Translations under genes and position numbers: made by a program
Shown here: positions 1-8,911 of the stretch, one piece after another
Numbering within the stretch: position 1 is the stretch's first letter
Layout of the letters: each line of letters starts with the position of its first letter
The notes under the pieces: generated by a model
Told to the model about the DNA's origin: nothing
What the model saw: only the letters and a program-made list of their open reading frames with translations
Databases searched by the model: none
NCBI RefSeq assembly: GCF_903064525.1
Contig: NZ_LR797830.1
Coordinates: forward strand, 434,001 to 498,000
Origin: Methylacidimicrobium sp. AP8
GTDB lineage: Bacteria; Verrucomicrobiota; Verrucomicrobiia; Methylacidiphilales; Methylacidiphilaceae
Length of the DNA: 64,000 bases
Reading direction: 5' to 3'

Positions 1-135
1 GGTATCGCTCCTGGCGGTCGGCCTCTTCCGGCACTAGCAGCCTGTCGTTCCGTGAACTCCGCCGGACCTTCGAGGAAGGGCGAAGACCGCTTCCCGGCGC
101 GCGCGTTGTGTCCGTAATGGAGGCAAAGCCGCATC

Positions 136-978
136 GTGCCAGCCTCTTCGGCAACCGCTGGGCTACTCCTCGAGCATGTCGCGGGCCGGATGCCGGACCT
201 GCGGGCTTGCGCCTTCCTGGCCAAGACCGCGCGGGATGCGCTGCTTAGCGGCTATCAACGAATCGGCCTTGGAAAGGAAATCCCGGAAGTGATCAGCGGC
301 CATGCCGCAGACGGGAATCCCACGCGCGCGCCGCATCTGGCCATCATTCCCTTATCCTTCACGGGCTTTCCTTATGCGGATGGCCACGTGCTGGGCCTTG
401 CGTTCGTCCCGCCGCGCCACAGCGCAATCCTGGAGGAGGAGAGCTTCCGCAAGGTGCTGAGAACGCTTGCGCCGATGGATGAAACGCGCGGGCGGCGGGT
501 CTTGACGCTCAGGACCAAAGAAGGGACGCCCTCCGGCCGGGCCTTTTCCATCGGCCTTTCTCCGACCTTCGAGCCGCCCGCAGGCAAACGCTCCCTCGAC
601 CCGGCGTGGTACACCCGCCCGTCGCAAACGTTCGCCACGGTCACGCCGATTGCGGCGGACCGGCATCTCAAGGAAGAAGGAAAGGCGCGCCCGGAGGAAC
701 TCGCGGCGCAGATCGCCAGCGCCTGCCGCAACATCAATCTGCCCGAGCCGGAAGCGATCGTCACCGACAACCATTCGGCCATAGAGGGGGCGCCTCCGGC
801 CTATCCATCGGGGAAATCGCCGGCCTGGATGCGATGGGGTCTGCCCCGATCGCTGGCCAGTCGTCCACTCACCCATGCGGTCATCCGCTTCGCTCAGCCC
901 ATCGAAGGTCCGGTGATTCTCGGAGCGGGACGTTTCCTGGGACTGGGGCTCTTCCGTCCTCTCGATCCGGAGGAATGA
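136..978 (+). CDS. csb2: Csb2/Cas5-Cas6-like protein (type I-U/I-G CRISPR), 3' part, probably frameshifted
   Basis: C-terminal part of the type I-U (I-G) Cas5-Cas6 fusion, the Cascade subunit that in this subtype processes crRNA. The frame from the GTG at 136 gives 280 residues, about half the usual family length. Its end has the glycine-rich RAMP loop GAGRFLGLGLF (about residues 263-273), and the stretches HLAIIPL and GHVLGLAFVPP earlier also fit the family. This frame is closed by TAA at 115-117. The frame starting at base 3 reads on with plausible protein (FRELRRTFEEGRRPLPGAR), so the gene probably enters from outside the window and changes frame between 118 and about 160 through a one-base indel. 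Its stop overlaps the next start (ATGA, 975-978), as in a translationally coupled cas operon. The family call rests on motif recognition only. Confidence 0.7.
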   Translation: MPASSATAGLLLEHVAGRMPDLRACAFLAKTARDALLSGYQRIGLGKEIPEVISGHAADGNPTRAPHLAIIPLSFTGFPYADGHVLGLAFVPPRHSAILEEESFRKVLRTLAPMDETRGRRVLTLRTKEGTPSGRAFSIGLSPTFEPPAGKRSLDPAWYTRPSQTFATVTPIAADRHLKEEGKARPEELAAQIASACRNINLPEPEAIVTDNHSAIEGAPPAYPSGKSPAWMRWGLPRSLASRPLTHAVIRFAQPIEGPVILGAGRFLGLGLFRPLDPEE

Positions 979-2738
979 TCGTGGCATCGCCGGACGATTT
1001 TGCGGCCTTCTTTGAAGAGGTTCACGGCTACCGGCCTTTCCCTTGGCAAACGCGCCTCCAGCGTCTGGTGGCCGAAAGCGGCCGATGGCCGAGGGTACTC
1101 GATTTGCCGACCGGCTCGGGCAAGACGGCGGCGATCGATATCGCCATCTATCATCTTTCGCTCGAAGCGGATCGCGGGAAGGGGCGGCGTGCTCCCGTCT
1201 GCATCGCCTTCGTGGTGGACCGGAGGCTGGTGGTGGACGACGCCTTCCTACGCGCGCAGAAGCTGCAAAAAGCACTCGCCGCTCCGCAAGGTCCCGTCAC
1301 CGCGCGCGTGGCGCAACGCCTGAAAACCCTCTCCGGTGAGGGCCCGCCTCTGATCGCACGCCGCCTGCGCGGCGGCATCCCGCGCGAGGACAATTGGGCG
1401 CGTACCCCTTCCCAACCGACGATACTCTGCTCGACCGTCGACCAGATCGGCTCGCCCCTGCTCTTTCGCGGCTATGGGGTTTCCGATTCCATGAAGCCGG
1501 TTCATGCCGGCCTCATCGGGTCGGACTGTCTGATCCTGCTCGATGAGGCGCATCTGGCCGAGCCCTTTCGGCAAACGCTGGAATGGGTGCACGGATATCG
1601 GGGGAAAAACTGGCGGGAGGCGGAATACGCCGCACCCTGGGGAGTCGCCCTTCTTACCGCAACGGCCGGCCAGACACCGCAAGAGGTCTTCCCGCTTGAG
1701 GATGAGGACAGGGTGCACCCGGTTTTGGGGAGGCGTTTGAATGTTTCCAAGCCTGCGCGTCTTGTGGAAGCGGCAAAGGGAACAGCAAAGGGGGAAGAAG
1801 CTGCTAGCCCCGCGGGTGACGAGGCGGAAGAAGGCGACAGTGACCTTGGCCGCCGCATCGCGGCCATCCTCAAAGAAGTTCATGCCTCCATCGATCGCTT
1901 CCGCGGCGCTCCTCCCCCCGCCATCGGCGTGGTGGTCAATCGCGTCGTCCGTGCGCGGGAGGTCTTTCGGCAATTGCGGGAAGAGATTGGCGCGGAAGAA
2001 GCGGATTGCCTCCTGTTGATCGGTCCGAGCCGTCCGGTGGATCGGGACAACGTTGCCGATCAGCTTGCGTCGATCCGGACCGGCGCCGAACGCACGCTCC
2101 AAAAGCCGCTTGTCGTCGTTGCTACGCAATGCATCGAAGCGGGCGTGGATATTGATCTCGATGCGCTCATCACCGAAGCCGCCCCGTTGGACGCACTACG
2201 CCAGCGCTTCGGCCGTCTCAACCGTGCGGGAAGAGATATCCGGCCGTATGCCGTCATCCTTGCCGCGAAATCCGATCTTTCCGCGCGAACCGACGATCCG
2301 GTCTACGGCAAGGCGATCCGGCAGGCATGGGATTGCCTACAGGAGGCGGCGGCTGCGAACGGCAGCGATCCGATCGTGGAGTTCGGTCTGCGCGATTTCG
2401 CTGTCCGCATGGAAAAGGACGCCCTTTCTAGGAAAGACGACGCGCCTGTTCTCCTGCCCGCCCACCTTGACCTGTTGAGCCAGACATCGCCCATCCCGGC
2501 GGCCGATCCGGAGGTTGCCCTCTACCTCCATGGAACATCCCGCCAGCCGGACGCGATCACCATCCTTTGGCGCGGCGACATCGATCCGAAGAACCAGAAC
2601 GACGAGCAGGTCCGCCGCCTTCTGCTGCTCGTTCCGCCCCGCTCAGCCGAAGCGATTGCCTTGCCGCTCTGGGCGGTGCGCCGTTGGTTGGAGGAACGCG
2701 GGCAAGCCCTGGCCCATGTTTGGGGGAAGGTCTTGTAA
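975..2738 (+). CDS. cas3: Cas3-type helicase, type I-U/I-G, truncated at the 3' end
   Basis: Superfamily 2 helicase that unwinds and degrades target DNA in type I CRISPR interference. The ATG at 975 overlaps the csb2 stop and gives 587 residues. Visible motifs: Walker A LPTGSGKTAA (about 44-53), DEAH in LLDEAHL (about 188-193), motif III TATA (about 227), motif V TQCIEAGVDID (about 380) and motif VI QRFGRLNRAG (about 410). The residues from about 430 to 587 show no metal-binding HD nuclease signature. Type I-U Cas3 proteins usually carry the HD domain C-terminally and are longer. The frame ends in VWGKVL and runs straight into an IS1634-family element, with no continuation of cas3 beyond that element. 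The likely product is a helicase without nuclease. The rest of the operon (cas8, cas7, cas1, cas2) lies outside the window or is lost. Confidence 0.82.
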   Translation: MIVASPDDFAAFFEEVHGYRPFPWQTRLQRLVAESGRWPRVLDLPTGSGKTAAIDIAIYHLSLEADRGKGRRAPVCIAFVVDRRLVVDDAFLRAQKLQKALAAPQGPVTARVAQRLKTLSGEGPPLIARRLRGGIPREDNWARTPSQPTILCSTVDQIGSPLLFRGYGVSDSMKPVHAGLIGSDCLILLDEAHLAEPFRQTLEWVHGYRGKNWREAEYAAPWGVALLTATAGQTPQEVFPLEDEDRVHPVLGRRLNVSKPARLVEAAKGTAKGEEAASPAGDEAEEGDSDLGRRIAAILKEVHASIDRFRGAPPPAIGVVVNRVVRAREVFRQLREEIGAEEADCLLLIGPSRPVDRDNVADQLASIRTGAERTLQKPLVVVATQCIEAGVDIDLDALITEAAPLDALRQRFGRLNRAGRDIRPYAVILAAKSDLSARTDDPVYGKAIRQAWDCLQEAAAANGSDPIVEFGLRDFAVRMEKDALSRKDDAPVLLPAHLDLLSQTSPIPAADPEVALYLHGTSRQPDAITILWRGDIDPKNQNDEQVRRLLLLVPPRSAEAIALPLWAVRRWLEERGQALAHVWGKVL

Positions 2739-4565
2739 GTCGTTGCGAGACAGTACCCGTCATTTCCAATTGGCACTACAGGGGCTATTTTTGCCCTTTG
2801 CGGTCGGCTACGGCTCCCGGGCAGAGATGCGTAAGGCGGAGAGGATTTGCCGGGCCTGATGATTCGCGGCGGTGACCCCGCGACGTTTTTCGCTTCCGAA
2901 GGAGAAATCCACCAGATGGATGGTTCGGAGGGCAACCCAAGCTTGCTCGCTGGAGAAGGGCAGATTGGCCGCCTTGAGCTTCTTCTCCAGGAGCCGGTCG
3001 AGCAGGAAGGCCAAGGCGGCGACGAAGACGTGCGCCCGCACCCGTTTGGGATTGTGGTGGTAGATCGGACGAAGCTCGAGCACGTCCTTGAGCTTCCGGA
3101 AGGCTCTTTCCACCTCGGAGAGCTCCTTGTAGGCCCGGACCGCCTCGAGCGGGGAGAGATCCTTTTCCTCGGTGAGGATCACGTACTTCCCCTCCAGAAG
3201 CTTTTCGGTCTCCACCGGCTCTTCGGACACTTGGAGCTTGCCTGCCCGCAGACTCCAGCGGAAGTAGCGGTGGCCGCGATGGAGAGAGAGGATTCGGGCG
3301 ACGGAGCTGCCGATCTCTTCCCGATTCCGAAGCTCTCCTTTTTCGATACGCTTGGCGAGTTTGCCCAACTCTTCCCGGGTCTTCGTGACATCCCTCTCCC
3401 GCATGGCCTGCTCGTAGGCCCGCCGCTCAGCGCTTTCGACCACGACGATCCGCTGCCCGGGAAGCGCTCCCTCGACTTCGCAGACCCGATCCTTTTCCTC
3501 CGGAGAGCAGGGCTGCCAGGAACCGCTCTAGGCCTTGCGGACATACTCCAAGACCTCCGGGCTCCTTCGTCGGCGTAAGCCGACCAAAAACCCATGCCCC
3601 TGGCTCCACAGGAAGCCCAAGTTGGCCATGCTCACCATCCCCCGGTCCCCGACGAAGACGATCCGACGCAACCCGAAGCGTTTCTCCAAATCGGCGACGA
3701 TCGGCAGAACTGTTTCCGAATCGTGCCGATTGCCCCGGAAGACATGGTGGGCAATCGGCCAGCCATTGGCCATGACGACTCCCAAGAGGATCTGCCGGTT
3801 TCCCTCCCGCTGATCCCGGCTGTAGCCGTATTGAGCCAAACCCTCGGGGCCTTCCCCTTCGAAATAGGAGGAAGTCAAATCATAGAAGACCATCTCGGGC
3901 TTAAGAGAAAAGAGATCCCGCAGCCGGGCAAAGAGCCCTTCCTAGGGTCCGCTCCTTCCGCCCTATGAGCTCGTCAAGGGTCCGGTACCACGGCCAAAGG
4001 AAGCGGTGGTCGACCCGAACTCGGCCATTCTGCTTCCAGACCGGCCGGATCCGCTCTCCTCTCCCGTCGGGAACGTAGCCGGTCTCCAGCCACTGGGCCA
4101 AGGCGTGTTCGCTCCCCGGGGACAAGAGCCGGTTGGCCACAAGGACGAACGCCCGTTCGCCAAGCGAGAGCCCTTTACCCCTCCCGCGCTTCTCCCCCAA
4201 GAGCTCTTCCATACCCAGCTCCTTCCAGAGATGTCTGGCGACAAGCGTTGGACCCCAAACTGTGGATTCCTGAGGCTCAAGCGCTCTCCGAGAAGCCGGC
4301 GCGCTCCGCCCGAGCAACTCCGCGAGCCGATCCAAGTGGGGTGCCAAGAGATCCTTGCGGCCAAGAGTCGCGACAATCCGCTGCTTGACCTGTCCCTTTT
4401 CCCGGTAGCTTTCCACCAAGCGGACATACTCCGCCTCGCTCCCGTCCTTCCGACGCAACCGCAGGGTGCGCAGAAACATGAAATAGCATTACCGGTCGTC
4501 ACCGTGAATCGCAAGCACAAAAGGCCACTTTCATGCGGCCAAGTTGTTCACAGTGTGGCACTACA
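2739..4565. mobile_element. Decayed IS1634-family insertion sequence next to truncated cas3
   Basis: The element lies between the truncated cas3 and the glycosyltransferase gene that starts at 4576. It is defined by the broken transposase on the minus strand. The limits are approximate. I could not find a convincing inverted-repeat pair, only the 10-base word TGGCACTACA in direct orientation at 2771-2780 and 4556-4565. A clean target duplication restoring cas3 is not visible, so a deletion or rearrangement probably accompanied or followed the insertion. Confidence 0.7.
2808..4479 (-). pseudogene. IS1634-family transposase, broken by a frameshift and a stop
   Basis: DDE transposase. Three pieces together cover the family. 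The N-terminal part (4479 to about 3905) has the LRLRRKDGSEAEYVRLVESY start. The middle part has the catalytic-core signature VFYDLTSSYFEGEG with GYSRDQREGNRQI (3893-3531). The C-terminal part contains the SEVERAFRKLKDVLELRPI helix carrying the conserved Glu (3443-2808). Two lesions are visible: a frame change near 3925-3945, and an in-frame TAG at 3530-3528, after which coding potential continues unchanged. Product is not expected to be functional unless the stop is suppressed. Minus strand, opposite to cas3. Confidence 0.85.
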
Positions 4566-4575
4566 TTTTTGCAAA

Positions 4576-6471
4576 ATGTCCTTCCCCAACCCTGGAGCCG
4601 TCGTCAAAAAGGCCGCTTTTCACCAAACATGGGCCGGTAGGCGCGGGGTGAACGTCGTCGGCGACCGGAACCTCTTCGAGATCTTTTGTGCCGCTCGGCC
4701 CAGCGACGTCGCTCTTCTGGCCATGTTTGCCGCTGAACCGCGGGATGGGCTCTGCGCGGAGGGCCTGATCTTGGAGGGAAACGGGGGCTCGCTCTACACT
4801 TTGGGTGCCCTGGCGGACGAAAGCCCGTCCGGAGAGATTCACTTCTTGAAGGCGGCGGGCAGTGGATGGCCGGGCCGTCTTCTTCGCCGCTTTCCTTTTT
4901 CCCGGGCGAAACCCTGGATCGTACTCCTGGAAAGGAGCGGGGACCCGGGGGAGGAGCAGAAGGCCATCGGGGAGGAGTTTCTTCTCTCTCGGGGGTATGC
5001 TCTCATCCGCTCGGACGGCCACAGCCGCTTCTATCTCGCGCGGGAGCGGTCGGAGAAGAGGGCGTGGCTGGAGGAGGGCGTCGGCGCGGGCGACGATTTC
5101 ATTCCCTTCCGTCATGCGGAGGAGATCAAAGGGCTCCGGAGGGAGCGGGCGGAGCTGCTCCGGCTGACGCAGCGGCTTTCCCAAGAAAACGAGCGATTCC
5201 ACCGGGCGCGGAGCGCGAGCCCCCTGCGGCGGCTGGAGCGGAGGATGCGCGGCATGTTTCGCCGGAAGCCCCACGGCGAGAAGGAAGAGCCGTTGCCGCC
5301 GATTCCCCGGGAGGCTACGGCGGTGGGGGCATTGGAGGTGCGCCGTCTTTCGGGAGTAGGGAGGTATGGGGACCGGTTGCCCGGGAAGCCGCGCATCCTG
5401 GTCCTGCAGCTCGACCATATCGGGGATTTCGTGTCAAGGCTGCCGGCATTCGGCCTTTTGCGCTCGCTCTGGCCGGAAGGGGAAATCGACCTGATCTGCG
5501 GTCCCTGGAACCTCCCCCTGGCCAAGCGGTGCGGCCATTTCCAGCGGATCCTCTCCTTTTGCTTCTTTCCGGCGGAATCGGGCGATTGGAGGCCGAGTCC
5601 GCCCAAGCTGCGGCGGATCGGGTCGGATTTCGCCGCGATCGCCCGCGGCCTGGGCGAGTACGATCTCGCGATCGACCTGCGGATGGGAACCGAGACGAGA
5701 TTTCTCCTGGGGTTCGTCCGGGCGAGGCTCCGGGCGGGATTCTCGGCTCCCGAGGCCGATGTCTTTCTGGACATTGCCCTGCCGGATCCCCGGGTCTTTG
5801 CTCCCGGGGAGAAGAACCGGCATGGGCTCAACTGGGAGATTTCGGCCCTCCTGCTCGTCCGCGCGGTGGAAGCGGCCGTGGTGCCGGCGGCGGCTCCTCC
5901 GCGGGAGAGGCCGCGAGGAGCACCAAGGCCCGAGCGCTTGGTCGCGGTCGCCCCGGGGGCGGGAAGCACGGCCCGGCAGTGGAGCGTCGGCCGCTTCTCG
6001 GAAGTCTGCCGGAAATTGGCGGAGGAGCACCAATGCTCGATCCTGCTACTGGGCGGCGCGGGCGACCGAAGGGATGCCGAGCGGATCGCGCAGGGCATCC
6101 CCTCGGAGCGCTGCCGCAACCTCGTCGGCGAGGTCGGCCTTGAGGAGCTTCCCCGGTATCTCGCCGAGGCGCGGGTGCTGGTCGGCAACAATTCAGGCGT
6201 GAGTCATATCGCGGCTTCCCTCGCCGGCATTCCCGTGGTGATCCCCTATTCGGGCACGGTCGACTTCCGGGTCTTCCATCCGGTGGGGGAAAGGGTGAGC
6301 GTGCTCCGCGTTCCCACCTCCTGCTCCCCCTGCTCTCTCTTGCGGGCGGAGGAGTGCCCCTATGCGATGGCCTGCCTGGAGAGCATCCCCCCCGATGCGG
6401 TGATCCGGGAAGTGCTCTTTTGGCTCGGGGAAGAGGCCGGCTCGGATGAAGAGCCGTCGCGAGGCCGATGA
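4576..6471 (+). CDS. Glycosyltransferase family 9 with degenerate FkbM-like N-terminus
   Basis: Probable heptosyltransferase-type (GT9, GT-B fold) enzyme of surface glycan synthesis, 631 residues from the ATG at 4576. Residues about 275-625 are the GT9 domain: ILVLQLDHIGDFVSRLPA opens it, VAVAPGAGSTARQW is the nucleotide-binding region, and VGNNSGVSHIAASLAGIPVV matches the C-terminal GT9 signature. Residues about 95-165 resemble the tail of an FkbM methyltransferase (HFLK...KPWIVLLE...SRFYLARER), but the SAM-binding start is absent and the KVD motif of the paralogue at 19415-21562 is lost. A charged linker with coiled-coil potential (about 175-225) joins the two parts. The gene starts 10 bases beyond the decayed IS, so the missing FkbM half may have been removed with that insertion. 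The methyltransferase part is probably inactive; the GT9 part looks intact. Confidence 0.82.
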   Translation: MSFPNPGAVVKKAAFHQTWAGRRGVNVVGDRNLFEIFCAARPSDVALLAMFAAEPRDGLCAEGLILEGNGGSLYTLGALADESPSGEIHFLKAAGSGWPGRLLRRFPFSRAKPWIVLLERSGDPGEEQKAIGEEFLLSRGYALIRSDGHSRFYLARERSEKRAWLEEGVGAGDDFIPFRHAEEIKGLRRERAELLRLTQRLSQENERFHRARSASPLRRLERRMRGMFRRKPHGEKEEPLPPIPREATAVGALEVRRLSGVGRYGDRLPGKPRILVLQLDHIGDFVSRLPAFGLLRSLWPEGEIDLICGPWNLPLAKRCGHFQRILSFCFFPAESGDWRPSPPKLRRIGSDFAAIARGLGEYDLAIDLRMGTETRFLLGFVRARLRAGFSAPEADVFLDIALPDPRVFAPGEKNRHGLNWEISALLLVRAVEAAVVPAAAPPRERPRGAPRPERLVAVAPGAGSTARQWSVGRFSEVCRKLAEEHQCSILLLGGAGDRRDAERIAQGIPSERCRNLVGEVGLEELPRYLAEARVLVGNNSGVSHIAASLAGIPVVIPYSGTVDFRVFHPVGERVSVLRVPTSCSPCSLLRAEECPYAMACLESIPPDAVIREVLFWLGEEAGSDEEPSRGR

Positions 6472-6573
6472 GGGGAAAGCTCGAAGGGAGCGCATGGGTT
6501 TGGGATTGACGGGAACGCCGGAGCGCCTTAGTCAGCGAGTCGTCCCTCTTTTTCCCAGCGAAGAAAGTTGATC

Positions 6574-8094
6574 ATGCCTACCGCGTCGCCGAAAGTCCGG
6601 CCGGGAATCTGTTTACTGCTTCCCGCTTCGCTGGCTCCGTCCGCCCAGAACGGGGCTGGTTATCTCGATCTGGCGCGGCGGCTCGCCTCCTCCGGCCGGA
6701 GCGTCACGCTCCTTCAAGCGGGCGATCCGGCCCAATCCCTTCTCCCGGTCCCCAAAGGCGCCGAAGCACTTCCCATTCGGTGGGCAGCGCTCGATGAGCC
6801 CAAGGTTCCCTTCCTCGAAGGCCACTGGGGTCCCCGAGCCCGCGAGTCCTATCTCGCTTTCCTCTGGTTGCGGGGGCGGGAGGAGGAATTTGACCTCGTT
6901 TATTTCCCGGTGCGTTCCGGGATCGGGTATTTCGCTTCGGTCGCCAAGCGGCAAGGGCTGGCCTTTGCGCGGACCAGACTCGTGGCCGGAGGGGACCCAG
7001 GCGAGGAAGAGCCCGAAGACCTCGACGCGCTGGAGACGACCTTTCTGGAACGGGAAACCGCCCTTCGGGCCGATGCGGTTCTTCCCGCTGGCGAGGAGGG
7101 GCTTTTTGGCTGGCTGGAGTCCATGCGCGAAGACCCAGTGGAGGCGCTGCCGGCGGAGCCTCCTCCCCTGGTCAGCATCTGCCTCGTCCATCACGACCGC
7201 CCGCAGCTCCTGGCGCAGGCGCTCGATTCCCTGCGTGCGCAGGACTATCCGCATTTCGAGGTTGTCTTAGCCGATAGCGGGAGCGAACGGCCGGAATCCG
7301 CCCTTTTCCTCGAAAACCTGGACGCCGAGTTCTCCCAAAGAGGCTGGCGGATCCTGTGGCTGGAGAACCGGGGACCCGGCGCCGCCCGAAATCTCGCCGC
7401 AAAGGCGGCGCGGGGGGAATTCCTGCTCTTCATGGACGATGACAACGTCGCCCGACCGGAGGAACTCTCGACCTTCGTCCGAGTGGCCCAGCGAACCGGC
7501 GCGGATATCGTAACCTGCGCTCAGGCTGTCTTCCAGGGAGAGGAGCCTCCAGCGCTCAAAACCCCGCCGGATCGCGTCTGTGTCTTTCCCGGTTCCTTTC
7601 TTCCCATGGCGCTCTTTCGGAATTGCTTTGGCGACACCAACGCGTTGATTCGGCGGCGGGTATTTGCCACTCTGGGCGGTTTCCACGAGGATGCTTGCGT
7701 CGAGGATTGGGAGTTCTTCATTCGAGCGTGCCTTTCCGGGTTCCGGCTGGAGGCGATCCCACTCCCCCTCTTTTTCTACCGGGTCCAGCCTCGGAGCCGT
7801 TTCCGTTCGCTCTCCCCGCGTACGATCCGTCAGACAGTCCGGCGTCCTTACCGGGAAACTCTCCCACCGGCCTTATCCGGCCTCTTTTCGCTGGCCCAGG
7901 GACAGGCCCTGCGGATCGAGGCGCTGGAAGCCGAGGTGCGCAGCCTCTCCGAGGCGCTCCGCCTCCCTCCCTCTCTTCCCGGTCCGACGAAGCGGCCGGG
8001 GGCCTTGCGGGAGATCGAGCGCACGGTACGGAATGCGCGCAAGGCCCTCCTTCGCTTCCTGGCGGGCGCAAAGCCCTCTCCGCCGCCCGCTTGA
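6574..8094 (+). CDS. Glycosyltransferase family 2 with a GT4-like N-terminal half
   Basis: Glycan-building transferase of 506 residues. I chose the ATG at 6574; the TTG two codons upstream is also possible. Residues about 10-170 resemble the donor half of a shortened GT4 domain, with NGAGYLDLARRLASSGRSVT as in glycogen-synthase-like N-termini. Residues about 190-430 are a GT2 (GT-A) domain: VSICLVHHDRPQLLAQALDS opens it, FLLFMDDDNVARPEE is the metal-binding DxD region, and CVEDWEFFIRACLSGFRLEA is the acceptor-side ED motif. The C-terminus is basic with a short coiled coil. It is closely similar in layout and wording to the GT2 half of the 11612-14035 protein, indicating duplication within the cluster. 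Same strand as the genes on both sides (103 bases after the GT9 stop, 36 bases before the next gene). Acceptor and donor sugars cannot be inferred. Confidence 0.85.
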   Translation: MPTASPKVRPGICLLLPASLAPSAQNGAGYLDLARRLASSGRSVTLLQAGDPAQSLLPVPKGAEALPIRWAALDEPKVPFLEGHWGPRARESYLAFLWLRGREEEFDLVYFPVRSGIGYFASVAKRQGLAFARTRLVAGGDPGEEEPEDLDALETTFLERETALRADAVLPAGEEGLFGWLESMREDPVEALPAEPPPLVSICLVHHDRPQLLAQALDSLRAQDYPHFEVVLADSGSERPESALFLENLDAEFSQRGWRILWLENRGPGAARNLAAKAARGEFLLFMDDDNVARPEELSTFVRVAQRTGADIVTCAQAVFQGEEPPALKTPPDRVCVFPGSFLPMALFRNCFGDTNALIRRRVFATLGGFHEDACVEDWEFFIRACLSGFRLEAIPLPLFFYRVQPRSRFRSLSPRTIRQTVRRPYRETLPPALSGLFSLAQGQALRIEALEAEVRSLSEALRLPPSLPGPTKRPGALREIERTVRNARKALLRFLAGAKPSPPPA

Positions 8095-8130
8095 CCCAGT
8101 GATCGAGGGCCGGGTAAACTCCGCCCTGTC

Positions 8131-8850
8131 ATGGCCGGCGCGCCAACCCAAGAGACCGATCCTCGAGACGTATTTTTGGCGAAGGTGGTGGGCGGCCGTT
8201 CGTTCGCGGAGGTCGGCGGCCTTTGGGGAACGGTCAACGAGAGGATTTCGGTGGCACACCGCCTTGGAGCGGGATCTCTGACGATGATTGACGCGGCCCC
8301 GGCGGGAGATCTCGGTTGGACGGCTTTCGAAGAACGAATGCGGAAGTTCGGGGTGCCGGTGGTCACCTGCATGAGCTCCGACGTCATTCGGCTCGCCGAG
8401 GCGCCCGATCCACCGCTCTTCGATGTGGTCCACTGCTCCGGGGTCTTGTATCATGTCCCGGAGCCGCTGCGGCTCTTGCTCGCGCTCAAGCGGCTCACTC
8501 GGGAGCATCTCGTCCTGACTTCTGTGGTTGCTCGCAGTGAATACCCCCATGCGGCGGGGCTCCTTCGCGTGCCGGAGGCGGCGTGTCTTTTCCTGCCTGC
8601 TCTGGAAGGGGCCGAAAAGGAGGCGGTTGGCGGCCACTGGAAAGGACTTGTCGGGGACGGGGCGGTGGGGTTGACGAAGGAGAATCGGACTTGGCGAGTC
8701 GAAGACTTTGGCCCCTGGTGGTGGCTTCCGACGCCCCAGGCACTGCGGGCGCTCTGTCAAAGCGCGGGTTTTCATCTGGTCGAGGAGGGCGAGTTCTGGG
8801 AAGGAAATGCCTGGACCCTGTTGCTCTCGGCTCGGCCCACGGTGCCATAG
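8131..8850 (+). CDS. SAM-dependent class I methyltransferase
   Basis: A 239-residue Rossmann-fold methyltransferase. The motif I region is SFAEVGGLWGTVNERISVA (about 23-41), followed by the acidic strand SLTMIDAAP. The motif IV/V region is FDVVHCSGVLYHVPEPLRLL (about 97-116), the usual signature of Methyltransf_11/DUF1698-like enzymes. The glycine loop is weak (EVGGLWG instead of ExGxGxG), so family assignment is general. It follows the GT gene by 36 bases and probably modifies a glycan or its lipid or protein carrier. Substrate unknown. Confidence 0.78.
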   Translation: MAGAPTQETDPRDVFLAKVVGGRSFAEVGGLWGTVNERISVAHRLGAGSLTMIDAAPAGDLGWTAFEERMRKFGVPVVTCMSSDVIRLAEAPDPPLFDVVHCSGVLYHVPEPLRLLLALKRLTREHLVLTSVVARSEYPHAAGLLRVPEAACLFLPALEGAEKEAVGGHWKGLVGDGAVGLTKENRTWRVEDFGPWWWLPTPQALRALCQSAGFHLVEEGEFWEGNAWTLLLSARPTVP

Positions 8851-8911
8851 GCCGAACGGTCGTGTTGCTCGGGACGGGCTGGAAAGCAATTGATTCCGCT
8901 TGCTTCGGCCG

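Noticed and set aside
606-974. Upstream extension of the cas3 frame
   Set aside because: It overlaps csb2 in another frame and has no helicase homology; conserved sequence begins after the ATG at 975.
1-2738. CRISPR repeat array near the cas genes
   Set aside because: No repeated 25-40 base units with unique spacers were seen here or elsewhere in the window.
8851-8911. Possible terminator between convergent methyltransferase and GT8-GT4 gene
   Set aside because: Short complementary words (GGCCGAA/TTCGGCC) are separated by a large loop and no T-run follows.
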